Positions 1 to 13,253 of a DNA stretch of 64,000 bases are shown here, one piece after another. Position 1 is the stretch's first letter. Every line of letters begins with the position of its first letter. The notes below the pieces were generated by a model. That model saw only the letters and a list, made by a program, of their open reading frames with translations, ran no database searches and was not told where the DNA came from. The stretch comes from Burkholderiaceae bacterium (GTDB taxonomy: Bacteria; Pseudomonadota; Gammaproteobacteria; Burkholderiales; Burkholderiaceae_D): positions 86,474 through 150,473 of the forward strand of contig JAOAUN010000048.1 in the NCBI GenBank assembly GCA_030157545.1. The letters are read 5' to 3'. Both the position numbers and the translations under genes were made by a program.

Positions 1-637
1 CGAAATGTTCGCGCAGGCGCAGCTCGGCGCGCAGTGCCAGCAGGGTATAGAACATCACGCCTACGCCGGCCAGATTTTTGCTCGGGAAGGTGCAGCCGGG
101 CTGGTTCGGGTTGACGATCACGGCGGCGTCGGGCAAGGCATCACCCGGCAAGTGATGGTCAGTGACGAGCACTTCAATGCCGCGTTCATTGGCGGCAGCT
201 ACACCGGCGATGCTGGCAATGCCGTTATCGACGGTGACGATGATGTCGGGCGATTTTTCGCGTGCTGTCAGTTCGACAATTTCCGGCGTTAATCCATAAC
301 CGTATTCAAAGCGGTTCGGCACGATGTAATCCACCTGCGCGCCCAGCGCACGCAGGCCGCGCAAGGCGACTGCGCAGGCGGTGGCGCCGTCGCAGTCATA
401 GTCGGCGACGATGACGATTTTTTGCTCCGCTTCGATAGCGTCGGCCAGAAACATCGCTGCATCATCAATGTGCAGCAATTCTTTCGGCGCAATCAGCGCA
501 TCCAGTTCAGTTGATAAATCACGTGCATTGGTCAGGCCGCGCGCTGTCACCAGTCGTGCCATGACCGGATGCAGGCCTTGTTGCGCGAGGAGTTCGGATT
601 GGCGAATGGAATACGGACGAACAGCAAGTCGGGTCAT
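1..637 (-). CDS. recJ: Single-stranded-DNA-specific exonuclease RecJ (5' part, runs off the left edge)
   Basis: The first 212 residues are present; the rest lies beyond position 1. RecJ is a 5'-3' exonuclease on single-stranded DNA used in recombinational and mismatch repair, and belongs to the DHH phosphoesterase superfamily. Visible motifs are DYDCDG at residues 79-84, TVDNG at 135-139 and the DHH signature at 160-162, all metal-binding and in family order. The ATG at 637-635 overlaps the TGA of the upstream gene in an ATGA arrangement, so the two are probably translationally coupled. The assignment is secure; only the missing C-terminal half (DHHA1 and OB-fold regions) cannot be checked. 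Confidence 0.95.
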   Translation of the reverse strand, partial: MTRLAVRPYSIRQSELLAQQGLHPVMARLVTARGLTNARDLSTELDALIAPKELLHIDDAAMFLADAIEAEQKIVIVADYDCDGATACAVALRGLRALGAQVDYIVPNRFEYGYGLTPEIVELTAREKSPDIIVTVDNGIASIAGVAAANERGIEVLVTDHHLPGDALPDAAVIVNPNQPGCTFPSKNLAGVGVMFYTLLALRAELRLREHF

Positions 638-1611
638 GAAGCGAGGCGGGCCAGAGAAGGTTTAATCCAGAATTTTCGCATGGAAGCGCGGCTCGCATGC
701 CATGTTTGCAGCCGGCTGCTGTCGGTCAGTACCAGCGTGATGCTCTGCATTTGAGATTCTTTCAAAGCCGACAAGAGCGGTGCGAAGCAGCTTTGTTCCA
801 GTTGCGAAAATTCATGCAGCCAGCTTGACCAGTCACCTGCCAAAGCAGGAGCGATCAGGCTGTCGAGCAGGGTTTTCGGGCTTGCCAACTCCAGTATTTT
901 CTGCGGCTGGTTCAAGGCTTGCCGCGCTAGTAGCGCTAAATCAGCGGTGGATTTTTCGTCATGCGATCCGCCCCACAGCCAGGCGCTGTTGATGCGGCGT
1001 GCGCCACGTATTTCGCGGGCTTCATTGATAGTGTGCGTATGCCAGAGCATCTGCAATTCATTGAGCAGCTTGCGCCATGCGCGCTCGCCTTCGCCTGTTT
1101 CACCTTTGGGCAACCAGATGTCAATATTGTGTCCGCAGGCAGCGTCCGGCGTAGAAGTGCGCAAACCCTGCCAGAGATCGGCACGCAAGAACCAGTTGCC
1201 GGCGTCGCCGTAGCGCATGTCGAAGCCACTTTCGTTAATGAATGGCAGCGAGAGCTCAAACAGTGCACGTGATTCGGCGTCGCTCAAATCCAGTTGCCGA
1301 CGATCTGTCAGCACCAGATGGTCGCGCGCTATATGCAGGCTGGCCGGTTGCAGCAGGAACCAGTGACCTTCTTCGGCTATACCCATCGCTTGCATGGCTG
1401 CTTTGGCTAAGGGTGGGCTGTTGTCGGCCACGCCTGACAGCCATTGTTCATGTGGCAGGGCGGGGGCGAAGTTGTCGGTTTGCTGATTTCGGCCTTGTTT
1501 GGCACGGGAGAGTAGCTGCGCCAGCGCGGGAAGCCCCAGCTCGCGCAGCAAATCCCTGGCGTGTTCGGCCGGGGGCAGGGCGAAAGGAACAATGATTTCC
1601 AGATTTGTCAT
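634..1611 (-). CDS. Conserved hypothetical protein encoded directly upstream of recJ
   Basis: About 325 residues, no signal peptide or membrane segment, so probably cytoplasmic. It starts MTNLEIIVPFALPP and carries several Trp-rich stretches in the middle. Genes of this type next to recJ in betaproteobacteria have been annotated as phosphoglycerate-mutase-like or RpfE-type regulatory proteins, but I see no catalytic motif that proves either. It shares a 4-base overlap with recJ and must be co-transcribed with it. The ATG at 1611 fits the conserved-looking N-terminus; an in-frame ATG at 1629 would add six residues. Neither has a clear ribosome-binding site. Confidence 0.72.
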   Translation of the reverse strand: MTNLEIIVPFALPPAEHARDLLRELGLPALAQLLSRAKQGRNQQTDNFAPALPHEQWLSGVADNSPPLAKAAMQAMGIAEEGHWFLLQPASLHIARDHLVLTDRRQLDLSDAESRALFELSLPFINESGFDMRYGDAGNWFLRADLWQGLRTSTPDAACGHNIDIWLPKGETGEGERAWRKLLNELQMLWHTHTINEAREIRGARRINSAWLWGGSHDEKSTADLALLARQALNQPQKILELASPKTLLDSLIAPALAGDWSSWLHEFSQLEQSCFAPLLSALKESQMQSITLVLTDSSRLQTWHASRASMRKFWIKPSLARLAS

Positions 1612-1677
1612 GCGCGGATTGTATGGCAAACTGCCGGATTGTTTAGGTATTAACAGAATTTGTACTTAAAGGCGAAA

Positions 1678-1696
1678 GACGCTGGAGCCCAGCGTC
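1678..1696. repeat. Perfect 8-3-8 inverted repeat upstream of lolC
   Basis: GACGCTGG at 1678-1685 and CCAGCGTC at 1689-1696 are exact reverse complements around a 3-base spacer. It lies between the divergent starts of the recJ-linked gene and lolC, 28 bases before the lolC start. The arm GACGCTGG also occurs at the edge of the paired palindrome at 51353, so this may be a worn single unit of that family or an operator/hairpin in the lolC leader. Confidence 0.5.
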
Positions 1697-1723
1697 CCCC
1701 ACAAAACCCACCAGGAGCCATGC

Positions 1724-2989
1724 TTGGGCTTGTTCAAAAACCCGCCGTTCGAATGGATGATAGGTCTGCGTTATACGCGGGCCGGTCGCCGCAGTGCGCG
1801 CAATAGTTTCATTTCTTTTATATCCATGATCTCGATGGCCGGCATTGCCCTGGGCGTAGCGGCGCTGATTGTGGTGCTGTCGGTTATGAACGGTTTCCAG
1901 AAAGAAGTGCGCGACCGCATGCTGTCGGTGCTCTCGCATATCGAAGTCTTCGATGCGTCTGGCAGTATGCCGGACTGGCGTGCCACCGCAGCCGAGGCTT
2001 TCAAGAACAAGAATGTGCGTGGCGCAGCACCCTATGTGGAAGCGCAGGCCATGGTCACGCGTGACGATACGGTGCGCGGCATTATGGTGCGCGGCATTTT
2101 GCCGGAGGAAGAACTGAAGGTGTCCAGCGTTGCTGCCCAGGTCAGGCGCGGCAGCCTGTCTGATCTGCGGCCCGGTGAATTCAATATTGTGCTCGGCGGC
2201 GAGCTCGCGCGCGCGCTGCATCTGCGGGTTGGCGACAAGCTGACCATGATTGCGCCGCAAGGACAAGTGACGCCGGCCGGGGTGTTGCCGCGATTGAAGC
2301 AATTCAATGTGGTTGGCATGTTTGAGGCTGGCCATTATGAATATGATTCGTCGCTGGCTTTCATTCATCTGCAAGACGGTGAAAAAATGTTTCGTCAGGA
2401 AGGCCCGAGCGGCTTGCGCCTGAAAATCGCCGACATGCAGCAGGCGCCTGAAGTGACGGCCGAATTGTCCCGCACCATGACGGGCAATCTGTATCTGCGC
2501 GACTGGTCGCAGCAAAACCGCAACTGGTTTGCCGCGGTGCAGACCGAGAAGCGGATGATGTTCATCATTCTGACCCTGATCATTGCCGTCGCTGCCTTCA
2601 ACCTGGTTTCCACCCTGGTGATGACGGTTACTGACAAGCAGGCCGACATTGCGATTCTGCGCACGCTGGGCGCATCACCGATGTCGATTATGAAAATTTT
2701 CATGGTGCAGGGTGCTTTGGTCGGGCTAATCGGCACCGCCATCGGCGTTGGCTCCGGCGTACTGATTTCGCTGAATATCGATGTGATCGTACCTTTCATC
2801 GAATCACTGTTTGGTGTGCAGTTCCTGCCGCGCGATATTTATCTGATCAGTGCGCTGCCGTCGGACTTGCGCTGGCCCGATGTCTGGCGCATAGGCGGGC
2901 TGGCGGTGGTGCTGGCATTCCTGGCGACGCTTTATCCAAGCTGGTGGGCAGCACGTGTACGACCGGCTGATGCGTTGCGCTATGAATAA
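1724..2989 (+). CDS. lolC: Lipoprotein-releasing ABC transporter permease LolC/LolE
   Basis: 421 residues. Inner-membrane permease of the LolCDE complex, which extracts outer-membrane lipoproteins from the inner membrane and hands them to LolA. The N-terminal part contains the family signature near GLRYTRA followed by FISFIS and a first membrane segment at about residues 28-50 ([20 protein letters not shown]). A large periplasmic domain follows, then three membrane segments in the last 150 residues and the FtsX-like end. The chosen start is TTG at 1724, six bases after AGGAG at 1713-1717; the nearby ATG at 1720 is in another frame. lolD follows after 19 bases. Only one permease gene is present, so it probably works as a homodimer, as in other non-enteric proteobacteria. 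Confidence 0.93.
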   Translation: MGLFKNPPFEWMIGLRYTRAGRRSARNSFISFISMISMAGIALGVAALIVVLSVMNGFQKEVRDRMLSVLSHIEVFDASGSMPDWRATAAEAFKNKNVRGAAPYVEAQAMVTRDDTVRGIMVRGILPEEELKVSSVAAQVRRGSLSDLRPGEFNIVLGGELARALHLRVGDKLTMIAPQGQVTPAGVLPRLKQFNVVGMFEAGHYEYDSSLAFIHLQDGEKMFRQEGPSGLRLKIADMQQAPEVTAELSRTMTGNLYLRDWSQQNRNWFAAVQTEKRMMFIILTLIIAVAAFNLVSTLVMTVTDKQADIAILRTLGASPMSIMKIFMVQGALVGLIGTAIGVGSGVLISLNIDVIVPFIESLFGVQFLPRDIYLISALPSDLRWPDVWRIGGLAVVLAFLATLYPSWWAARVRPADALRYE

Positions 2990-3008
2990 AAATACGAAGG
3001 AAGTCCCC

Positions 3009-3695
3009 ATGACGACCACCGTGCTGTCGTGCGAACAGCTGGGCAAGAGCTTTGCGCAAGGGCGCCACAAGCTGACTGTGCTGGACAATATTAATCTGGC
3101 AGTCGCACGCGGCGAACGACTCGCGATAGTCGGAGTGTCCGGCTCCGGCAAGTCAACGCTGCTACATCTGCTGGGCGGGCTGGACTTGCCCAGCACCGGC
3201 AGGGTCACGCTGCAGGGACAAGACCTCGCTGCGCTGACTGATTCGGCAAGGGGTGACTTGCGCAATCAGGCGCTAGGCTTCGTCTATCAGTTTCACCACT
3301 TGTTGCCGGAATTCTCCGCACTCGACAATGTCGCGATGCCCTTGCTCATTCGCCGCATGTCACGCGCGGCAGCGCGCGAGGCTGCGGCGACCTTGCTGGG
3401 CCGTGTAGGTCTTGCTGCTCGCTTGTCGCATGTGCCGGGCGAGTTGTCTGGCGGCGAGCGGCAACGGGTCGCATTGGCGCGCGCGCTGGTGACGAACCCT
3501 GCCTGCGTGCTGGCGGATGAGCCGACTGGCAATCTGGACCGGCATACTGCGCATCAGGTGTTTGATTTGATGCTGGAGCTGTCGCAGACGCTGGGCACGG
3601 CATTCGTGATCGTCACGCATGACATGGAACTGGCGCAGCGTTGCGACCGCATTTTGCATTTGTCTGAAAACGGTTTGCAAGCAGCCGAAAGATAA
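3009..3695 (+). CDS. lolD: Lipoprotein-releasing ABC transporter ATP-binding protein LolD
   Basis: 228 residues, the usual size for LolD. It is the ATPase that drives lipoprotein release by LolC. Walker A is GVSGSGKST at residues 42-50; the ABC signature LSGGERQR lies near 148, Walker B with DEPTGN near 170 and the switch histidine in VTHD near 203. The ATG at 3009 follows an AAGGAAG ribosome-binding site by about 5 bases. An in-frame upstream extension to 2955 overlaps lolC and is unlikely. The gene forms one transcription unit with lolC and probably with the tatD and comEC genes that follow at 7 and 0 bases. Confidence 0.95.
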   Translation: MTTTVLSCEQLGKSFAQGRHKLTVLDNINLAVARGERLAIVGVSGSGKSTLLHLLGGLDLPSTGRVTLQGQDLAALTDSARGDLRNQALGFVYQFHHLLPEFSALDNVAMPLLIRRMSRAAAREAAATLLGRVGLAARLSHVPGELSGGERQRVALARALVTNPACVLADEPTGNLDRHTAHQVFDLMLELSQTLGTAFVIVTHDMELAQRCDRILHLSENGLQAAER

Positions 3696-3702
3696 ACAAG
3701 CA

Positions 3703-4506
3703 ATGTGGATAGATAGCCATTGCCATCTGGATGCGGCGGAGTTCGGCTGCGACCCGGCTGCCATTGTCGCAGAGGCCGTGGCAGCCGGTGTATCGTGGAT
3801 TGTGCTGCCTGCCGTCGCGCGTGCAAACTTTTCCACCGTTGCCCAACTCGCGGCCCATCTGGGCAACTGCGCATACGCGCTCGGCATTCATCCTTTGTAT
3901 GTGCCACAGGCTACAGAAAACGATTTGCAAGTACTGCGCGAGACAGTCGCTGCGGCGATCACAGACCCGCGCTTCGTCGCGATTGGTGAAATCGGCGTCG
4001 ATTTTTTTGTGCCGCAATTGAAGCTTGCTCCTATGCGCGCGAAGCAGGAGTTTTTCTATGCCGAGCAATTAAAGATTGCGCGCGATTTTGACCTGCCAGT
4101 GATTTTGCATGTGCGCCGTTCGCAAGACACATTGTTGAAATACCTGCGCCGGATTCCGGTGCAAGGCGGTATTGCGCACGCGTTCAATGGCAGCGCGCAG
4201 CAAGCCGAGATGTTTATCAAGCTGGGATTCGCGCTTGGCTTTGGTGGCGCAATGACGTTTACGCGCGCACTGCAAATCCGGCGGCTCGCTGCCAGCCTGC
4301 CAGAGCAAGCGCTCGTACTCGAAACGGACGCTCCCGATATTTCTCCTGCATGGCTGCATCCGGCGCCTAACAAGCCGGCGCAGATTCCCCATATCGCAGC
4401 GGTGCTGGCCGAGTTGCGCGGCCAGCCTCTGGCAACCATTGCCGAGCAGACGACCAACAATGTCGCTCGCGTCTTGCCCCGCCTTGGCAGCCTGATGATG
4501 GCCTGA
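3703..4506 (+). CDS. TatD family metal-dependent hydrolase (DNase-like)
   Basis: 267 residues. TatD-family proteins are TIM-barrel metal hydrolases with deoxyribonuclease activity in characterised members. The motif order is complete: DSHCHLD at the N-terminus (metal ligands), EIGVDF near residue 92, the histidine in VILHVR, the histidine in IAHAFNG and the final aspartate in ETDAPD. The ATG at 3703 gives the canonical MWIDSHCHLD start, 7 bases after lolD. comEC begins directly after its stop codon, so a shared transcript is likely. The exact paralogue (TatD, YcfH or YjjV type) cannot be decided by eye; the short insert-free form resembles YjjV. Confidence 0.88.
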   Translation: MWIDSHCHLDAAEFGCDPAAIVAEAVAAGVSWIVLPAVARANFSTVAQLAAHLGNCAYALGIHPLYVPQATENDLQVLRETVAAAITDPRFVAIGEIGVDFFVPQLKLAPMRAKQEFFYAEQLKIARDFDLPVILHVRRSQDTLLKYLRRIPVQGGIAHAFNGSAQQAEMFIKLGFALGFGGAMTFTRALQIRRLAASLPEQALVLETDAPDISPAWLHPAPNKPAQIPHIAAVLAELRGQPLATIAEQTTNNVARVLPRLGSLMMA

Positions 4507-6858
4507 GTGCGCGCGTTCGCGCTGGGCTTGCTGGCCGGCGTTTGCTGGCTGCAGCTGCAGGCCGTGTTGCCACCTGTTCTTTTCGCTTATGCATTGCTGG
4601 GCGCAGCCCTGCTGGCTTTGCTTTGGAAGCGTCACGCAGCATGCTTGCTGGTTGCCGGTATGGCGATCGGATTTGGCTGGGCAGCTTTGCTTGCGCACTG
4701 GCGCCTGCAAGAAGAATTGCCGCTGGCGCTGGAAGGCCAGGATATCGTTGTGACCGGTACCATCGCCAATTTGCCGACTCCGGTCGCGCGCGGGCAGCGT
4801 TTTCATTTTGCGGTCGAGGCAGCGCAAGGGCCGGATGGTGTGGCACTGGCAGTGCCGTCCATGCTGATGCTGGGGCTGTATGACAATCAGCATGAAGCTG
4901 CCGCAAACATTCAGCCAGGCGAGCGCTGGCAGTGGACGGTTCGCCTGCAGCGTCCGCACGGGAATGCCAATCCTTACGGGTTTGATTATGAAGCGTGGCT
5001 GCTAGGGGAGGGTGTGCGCGCCACCGGCAGCGTGCGTCCGCTCGGACAGCGCAGGCTCAATGCTTTCGTGCTCAGTCCGCGTAGCTTGCTTGAGCGTGGC
5101 CGCGGCGCGCTGCGGCAGCGCATTCAACAGGCATTGCAGGGCAAACCATACTCGGGTGTGATCGTCGCACTGGTGATGGGTGACCAGCGCGCTGTCAGCC
5201 AGTCTGACTGGACCATTTTCAATCGCACCGGCATTGGCCATCTGGTTTCCATCTCTGGCCTGCACATCACCATGATTGCCGCCTTGTTCAGCGCGCTGGC
5301 GCACTGGCTGTGGCGCTGCTCTTTTTTTACCAAGGCGAGTTTGTCGTTGCGGTTGCCGGCGCAACGTGTAGCCGCTTTGGCAGGCGTGCTGGCGGCGCTG
5401 ACTTATGTGGCGCTGGCTGGCTTTGGCGTGCCGGCGCAAAGAACGCTGCTGATGCTGGGCGTGATTGCAGCTGCTCTCTGGGCCGGTCGCATTACGGCAG
5501 TTTCTCAAGTGTTATGTGCGGCCTTGATAGCCGTACTGTTGCTGGACCCGTGGTCGGTGCTGTCGCCCGGTTTCTGGCTGTCGTTTGCCGCGATTGCCTG
5601 CATTTTGTTTGCCTCGGCAGGGCGCGCCGGTGAACTTGCGTCAAGCCGCTGGCAAAGTCTGGCAGCGGCTGCGCGCACGCAGTATGTCGTTTCGCTCGGT
5701 CTGGTGCCGCTGACTGTTTTACTGTTTGCGCAAGTCTCGCTGGTCGGGCCGCTGGCGAATGCAGTGGCGATTCCGCTGGTTAGCTTTGTCGTCACGCCAC
5801 TGTCCTTGCTCGGCAGCGTAATGCCCGCGCCGTTGGCGGGATGGCTGCTGCTGGCGGCACATTTTGTCGTGGCTAAGTTGGCGCAAGTGCTGACATGGTT
5901 GGCCGGTTTGCCGCATGCGGTGTGGCAGGCGCCGCAGCCGGATGCGTTGACTTTCTGTTTGGCAGCGGCTGGCATGCTGTGGCTGCTGGCGCCGCGCGGC
6001 TGGCCATTGCGCTGGCTGGGTTTTCTGGCCTGGCTGCCGCTGTTGATGTCGTCACCCACCAGTCCTGAGCAGGGGCTGTGGGTGACCGCTTTTGATATAG
6101 GGCAGGGTAATGCGCTTCTGGTAGAGACGGCCAGCCACCGTCTGCTCTATGACACCGGCCCCGGCTATTCGGCAGAGTCCGACAGCGGTAGCCGCGTGCT
6201 ACTGCCGTATTTGCGTGCCCGCGGCATCAGTTGGCTCGACGGCATGGTGGTCTCGCATAGCGACAATGACCATGCCGGCGGCGCGCTGACTGTCATGAAT
6301 GGCATGCGAATCGGCTGGGTCAGTTCGTCTTTGCCGGCGTCGAATCCGATTTTGCAGCGCGCGCCGAATCATCATGCCTGCGCCACCGGCCAGAGCTGGT
6401 CGTGGGATGGGGTGCGCTTCGAGATGCTGCAGCCGACAACAGAAAGTTATACGGTCGCGTCACTCAAGCCGAATGCGCGCAGCTGCACCTTGAGGATCAG
6501 TTACCAAAACTATTCAGTGCTGCTGGCTGCCGACATTGAGGCAGCGCAGGAGCGTGCGCTGCTGGAGCGGCTGCCGGACCGTTTGCCATCGACGATCTTG
6601 CTTGCGCCGCACCATGGCAGTGGTACTTCATCGACACCGGCATTTCTGATGGCAGTGCAGCCGCAACTGGCGCTGTTTCAGGTGGGGTATCGCAATCGCT
6701 ATCATCATCCCAAGCCTGAAGTTTATAAGCGCTATGCCGAACTGGGCATCCGGCGCCTGCGCACTGACGAGACTGGCGCGTTGCAAATCATGATCAATGA
6801 TGCCGTGACGATCCGTGAGTACCGGTCAGAACGGCAACGTTATTGGCAAGGGCGATGA
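4507..6858 (+). CDS. comEC: DNA internalization-related competence protein ComEC/Rec2
   Basis: 783 residues. ComEC forms the inner-membrane channel through which transforming DNA enters the cytoplasm. The N-terminal half has a short DUF4131 region and then the multi-spanning Competence domain with many hydrophobic segments. The C-terminal 260 residues form a metallo-beta-lactamase-like domain with FDIGQGNA, the metal-binding signature SDNDHAGG and APHHGS. The start is GTG at 4507, immediately after the TGA of tatD. Length and domain order are normal, so the gene looks intact; whether the strain is naturally competent cannot be told from this window. Confidence 0.93.
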   Translation: MRAFALGLLAGVCWLQLQAVLPPVLFAYALLGAALLALLWKRHAACLLVAGMAIGFGWAALLAHWRLQEELPLALEGQDIVVTGTIANLPTPVARGQRFHFAVEAAQGPDGVALAVPSMLMLGLYDNQHEAAANIQPGERWQWTVRLQRPHGNANPYGFDYEAWLLGEGVRATGSVRPLGQRRLNAFVLSPRSLLERGRGALRQRIQQALQGKPYSGVIVALVMGDQRAVSQSDWTIFNRTGIGHLVSISGLHITMIAALFSALAHWLWRCSFFTKASLSLRLPAQRVAALAGVLAALTYVALAGFGVPAQRTLLMLGVIAAALWAGRITAVSQVLCAALIAVLLLDPWSVLSPGFWLSFAAIACILFASAGRAGELASSRWQSLAAAARTQYVVSLGLVPLTVLLFAQVSLVGPLANAVAIPLVSFVVTPLSLLGSVMPAPLAGWLLLAAHFVVAKLAQVLTWLAGLPHAVWQAPQPDALTFCLAAAGMLWLLAPRGWPLRWLGFLAWLPLLMSSPTSPEQGLWVTAFDIGQGNALLVETASHRLLYDTGPGYSAESDSGSRVLLPYLRARGISWLDGMVVSHSDNDHAGGALTVMNGMRIGWVSSSLPASNPILQRAPNHHACATGQSWSWDGVRFEMLQPTTESYTVASLKPNARSCTLRISYQNYSVLLAADIEAAQERALLERLPDRLPSTILLAPHHGSGTSSTPAFLMAVQPQLALFQVGYRNRYHHPKPEVYKRYAELGIRRLRTDETGALQIMINDAVTIREYRSERQRYWQGR

Positions 6859-6924
6859 GTTATTGCACGTAGTTTGCGCAAGTGCCGTATCGCCATGGCG
6901 TGCGTATGCCAGCATCTTTGTCCC

Positions 6925-7833
6925 ATGAAACGCATCTCTTTTGCGGCGCTGCTGCTTGCTATTTTTGTCGATGCTGCCTGTTTTGCCGGCGAATTGCCGG
7001 TCTCGAAGCTTGAGATCGATCAATTGCTGGCCACTGGCAGAGCCAGCATGACGGTCGATATTGATAATGATTCGCTGCTGTTGAATCGCTCGGACGGCTT
7101 TTACACGAGCGGCGTCAGGATATCGAAAAGCTATCGTTTGCCTGTTGACGATGGCTGGCATTCTGCAGGCTGGCGTGTCGGGCAGCAAATGTATACGCCA
7201 TCGAACGTGCGCTTGCTGCCGGAGCAGATCGGCCGCTTCGAACATCCGTACGCAGGCTGGATTTATGCAGGCGTTTGGAGCAGGGCCGAGCATGCCGATG
7301 GCAGCGATGTCGCTGTCGGCCTTGATCTGGGATGCATCGGACCCTGTAGCGGCGGCAGGCTCACGCAGGAAGTGTCGCATCGCTGGTTGAATCAGCCCAA
7401 GCCGCGCGGCTGGGCATCGCAGATACGCAATGAAATCGGGGTGGTGCTGAGCGCAGGAGGACGTGCACCTGCCTGGAAACTGGCGCCTTATTTGGACTTG
7501 CGACCGGGTCTTGCTTTCAGGTTAGGGAATATTTTTACCGACTTGACCGCGGATGCCACGCTGCGGGCGGGCACAATCGGCAGTTCCGTTTTTTTGCGCG
7601 GCGCCATTCGCGCAGTCGGCTATGATGCGACGCTGCAGGGTGGTTTGTTTTCGGATAATGACGTGCGCACCGTCAAGCCGCGCCGCTGGACCGGAGAGGC
7701 AGAGCTGGGCATGCAATGGTTAAAATCGCAATGGGCCTTGCGTATTTCGTTCGTTCGCCGCTCCAATGAAATTAGTGGCTTGCCTGCCCGCGAGGGCACG
7801 CAGAATTTCCTGCGCGTGTCGGTCACCTGGTAA
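6925..7833 (+). CDS. LpxR-like outer-membrane lipid A 3'-O-deacylase
   Basis: 302 residues with a signal peptide (MKRISFAALLLAIF, cleavage near AACFAGE). The mature part resembles LpxR (DUF2219), a calcium-dependent outer-membrane beta-barrel that removes the 3'-acyloxyacyl group of lipid A. Family marks are the acidic/Asn run VDIDNDS, the YTSGVRIS strand and the HPYAGWIYAG strand; the protein ends in a hydrophobic strand with aromatic last residue (VSVTW), as outer-membrane barrels do. The ATG at 6925 opens the signal peptide; an upstream in-frame TTG at 6874 would bury it. The activity is inferred from the family. Confidence 0.78.
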   Translation: MKRISFAALLLAIFVDAACFAGELPVSKLEIDQLLATGRASMTVDIDNDSLLLNRSDGFYTSGVRISKSYRLPVDDGWHSAGWRVGQQMYTPSNVRLLPEQIGRFEHPYAGWIYAGVWSRAEHADGSDVAVGLDLGCIGPCSGGRLTQEVSHRWLNQPKPRGWASQIRNEIGVVLSAGGRAPAWKLAPYLDLRPGLAFRLGNIFTDLTADATLRAGTIGSSVFLRGAIRAVGYDATLQGGLFSDNDVRTVKPRRWTGEAELGMQWLKSQWALRISFVRRSNEISGLPAREGTQNFLRVSVTW

Positions 7834-7844
7834 TCATTGATAGC

Positions 7845-7886
7845 TAAGCGGATAAGTAAGCGGATAAGTATGCGTATAAGTAAGCG
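7845..7886. repeat. 12-bp tandem repeat, about 3.5 copies
   Basis: The unit TAAGCGGATAAG occurs exactly at 7845-7856 and 7857-7868, then with two changes at 7869-7880 and as a half unit to 7886. It fills the gap between the LpxR-like gene and pyrG. Confidence 0.8.
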
Positions 7887-7895
7887 CCGCAATAA

Positions 7896-10531
<2,636 letters not shown>

Positions 10532-10543
10532 ATCACTCGATAG

Positions 10544-11863
<1,320 letters not shown>

Positions 11864-11870
11864 AAAAAGA

Positions 11871-11890
11871 GGCCGGGACAACCCGGCCTT
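11871..11890. terminator. GC-rich hairpin between eno and ftsB
   Basis: GGCCGGG (11871-11877) pairs with CCCGGCC (11882-11888) around a 4-base loop. On the plus strand only a few T residues follow, so it may act as a weak terminator or processing signal that lowers ftsB expression; the A-run before it would make it a better terminator on the minus strand. Confidence 0.55.
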
Positions 11891-11895
11891 ATTCC

Positions 11896-12192
11896 ATGCG
11901 CCTGATTTTAATTTCCCTGACGGCCTTGCTTGTGTTGATCCAGTACCCGCTCTGGCTGGGTAAGGGTGGCTGGCTGCGTGTGTGGGATTTGTCCAAGCAA
12001 CTTGATGGTGCACTGGTCAAGGAGCAAGAGCTCAAGGCCCGCAATGCCAAGCTGGCTTCTGAAGTGCAGGATCTTAAAGAAGGCACCGGCGCTGTTGAAG
12101 AGCGCGCGCGGTATGAGCTGGGGATGATCAAGGATAACGAGGTTTTTGTGCAGATTCTGGCGCCTGAACATAAGGCCGAAGTTAAGCGCTGA
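11896..12192 (+). CDS. ftsB: Cell division protein FtsB
   Basis: 98 residues, typical size. FtsB is a bitopic inner-membrane protein that forms the FtsQLB complex and activates septal peptidoglycan synthesis. The sequence shows one membrane segment at about residues 3-21, then a coiled-coil rich in Leu, Glu and Lys (about 31-62), then the conserved [17 protein letters not shown] tail. It follows eno, the usual location in beta- and gammaproteobacteria. The ATG at 11896 lies just after the hairpin, with no strong ribosome-binding site. Confidence 0.92.
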   Translation: MRLILISLTALLVLIQYPLWLGKGGWLRVWDLSKQLDGALVKEQELKARNAKLASEVQDLKEGTGAVEERARYELGMIKDNEVFVQILAPEHKAEVKR

Positions 12193-12210
12193 ACTTTAGT
12201 GGTACATAAT

Positions 12211-12305
12211 GAAAGCCACTGGGTTCCAGCGTGCGCTGGAACGACAGTATTTTTCGGTTAGCCCTTAAATTGCCGCCATTCCAGCGCACGCTGGAATCCA
12301 GCGCC
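12211..12305. repeat. REP/BIME-like paired palindrome, copy 1
   Basis: Two head-to-head units. Unit one has GTTCCAGC / GCTGGAAC arms (12223-12242) preceded by CCACTGG. Unit two has ATTCCAGC / GCTGGAAT arms (12278-12297) and is the same element in reverse orientation. It fills the gap between the convergent ends of ftsB and hslO and matches the copies near 34.2, 51.4 and 57.2 kb in layout. Confidence 0.85.
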
Positions 12306-12326
12306 TCAGTTTTTTAATCACAACCC

Positions 12327-13253
12327 TCAATGCTGCTGTTCCCCCGGCGGCTGTATCGCTTCAGCCAAAGTCTCGGTAGCAAACAGCTGCACACAATCGA
12401 CTTTGTCGAAGCTGTAATCCTGGCCGCAGAATTCGCAATTGACCGCCAGCTGACCGAGCTCTTCCAGCGCATCATCGACTTCTTCCTTGCCCAGCATTTT
12501 CAGCATGTTGCCGACTTTCTCCCGCGAGCAGCCGCAATGGAAACTCGGATGGCGCGGCTCGAACACACGCAGCGTCTCTTCCCAATACAGCCGCTGCATC
12601 AGCGTCATGATGTCGGTCTCGAGCAATTCGCTGTTTTGCATGGTGGAGGCGAGCATGACTGCGCGATTCCAGGTGTCGCCATCGTCCACCAGTTTCAAGT
12701 CTATGCCGCCGTCGGATGGCAGTTTTTGCAGCAGCAGTCCGCGCGCCACATTGCCATCGGCCGCCAGCCAGAGGCGGGTATCCAGCTGCTCCGAGCGCAT
12801 CATATAGTTTTCGATCACACTGGCAACCGAGTCGCCATCGAGGGCGACAATGCCTTGATAGGCTTGTTGCCCCGGCAGTTTGTCGTTCGGGTCGAGAGTG
12901 ATTGCAAAGCGACCATTACCCTGCTGGTTAACCAGTTGCTGCAGCGTTGCGTCATCGGCTACCACAGCAGCTTCTCTGAGCTTGGCCATAGCGCGCACGC
13001 GCAATGTTGAATCGCATTCCACCACCAGTAATTGCACCGGACCGTCACCATGAATTTGCATGATGATGGAGCCGTTGAATTTCAGGTTGGCCGACAACAA
13101 GGCCGCAGCCGACAGCATTTCTCCGAGCATGGTTCTGACGGCAGGCGGATATTCGCGCCGCGCCTGTATCTGTTGCCAGGTATCGGAAATCTCTACCAGC
13201 TCGCCACGCACCAGCGAGCTTTCAATCATAAATTTTTGTAGCGTATCCGACAT
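12327..13253 (-). CDS. hslO: Redox-regulated molecular chaperone Hsp33
   Basis: 308 residues. Hsp33 is a cytoplasmic holdase switched on by oxidation of a zinc-binding cysteine cluster. The cluster is visible at the C-terminus as CGC in FHCGCSREKV, and CEFC about 35 residues later, giving the CXC...CXXC pattern. The N-terminus (DTLQKFMIESSLVRGELVEI) and the GDGPVQLLVVECDS region are family-typical. The ATG at 13253 overlaps the TAA of the gamma-carbonic anhydrase gene, so the two are translationally coupled. Confidence 0.95.
   Translation of the reverse strand: MSDTLQKFMIESSLVRGELVEISDTWQQIQARREYPPAVRTMLGEMLSAAALLSANLKFNGSIIMQIHGDGPVQLLVVECDSTLRVRAMAKLREAAVVADDATLQQLVNQQGNGRFAITLDPNDKLPGQQAYQGIVALDGDSVASVIENYMMRSEQLDTRLWLAADGNVARGLLLQKLPSDGGIDLKLVDDGDTWNRAVMLASTMQNSELLETDIMTLMQRLYWEETLRVFEPRHPSFHCGCSREKVGNMLKMLGKEEVDDALEELGQLAVNCEFCGQDYSFDKVDCVQLFATETLAEAIQPPGEQQH

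Noticed and set aside
1643..2515. 290-codon open frame on the minus strand opposite lolC
   Set aside because: It lies inside lolC, has no recognisable domain, and its composition mirrors the GC-biased codons of the real gene.
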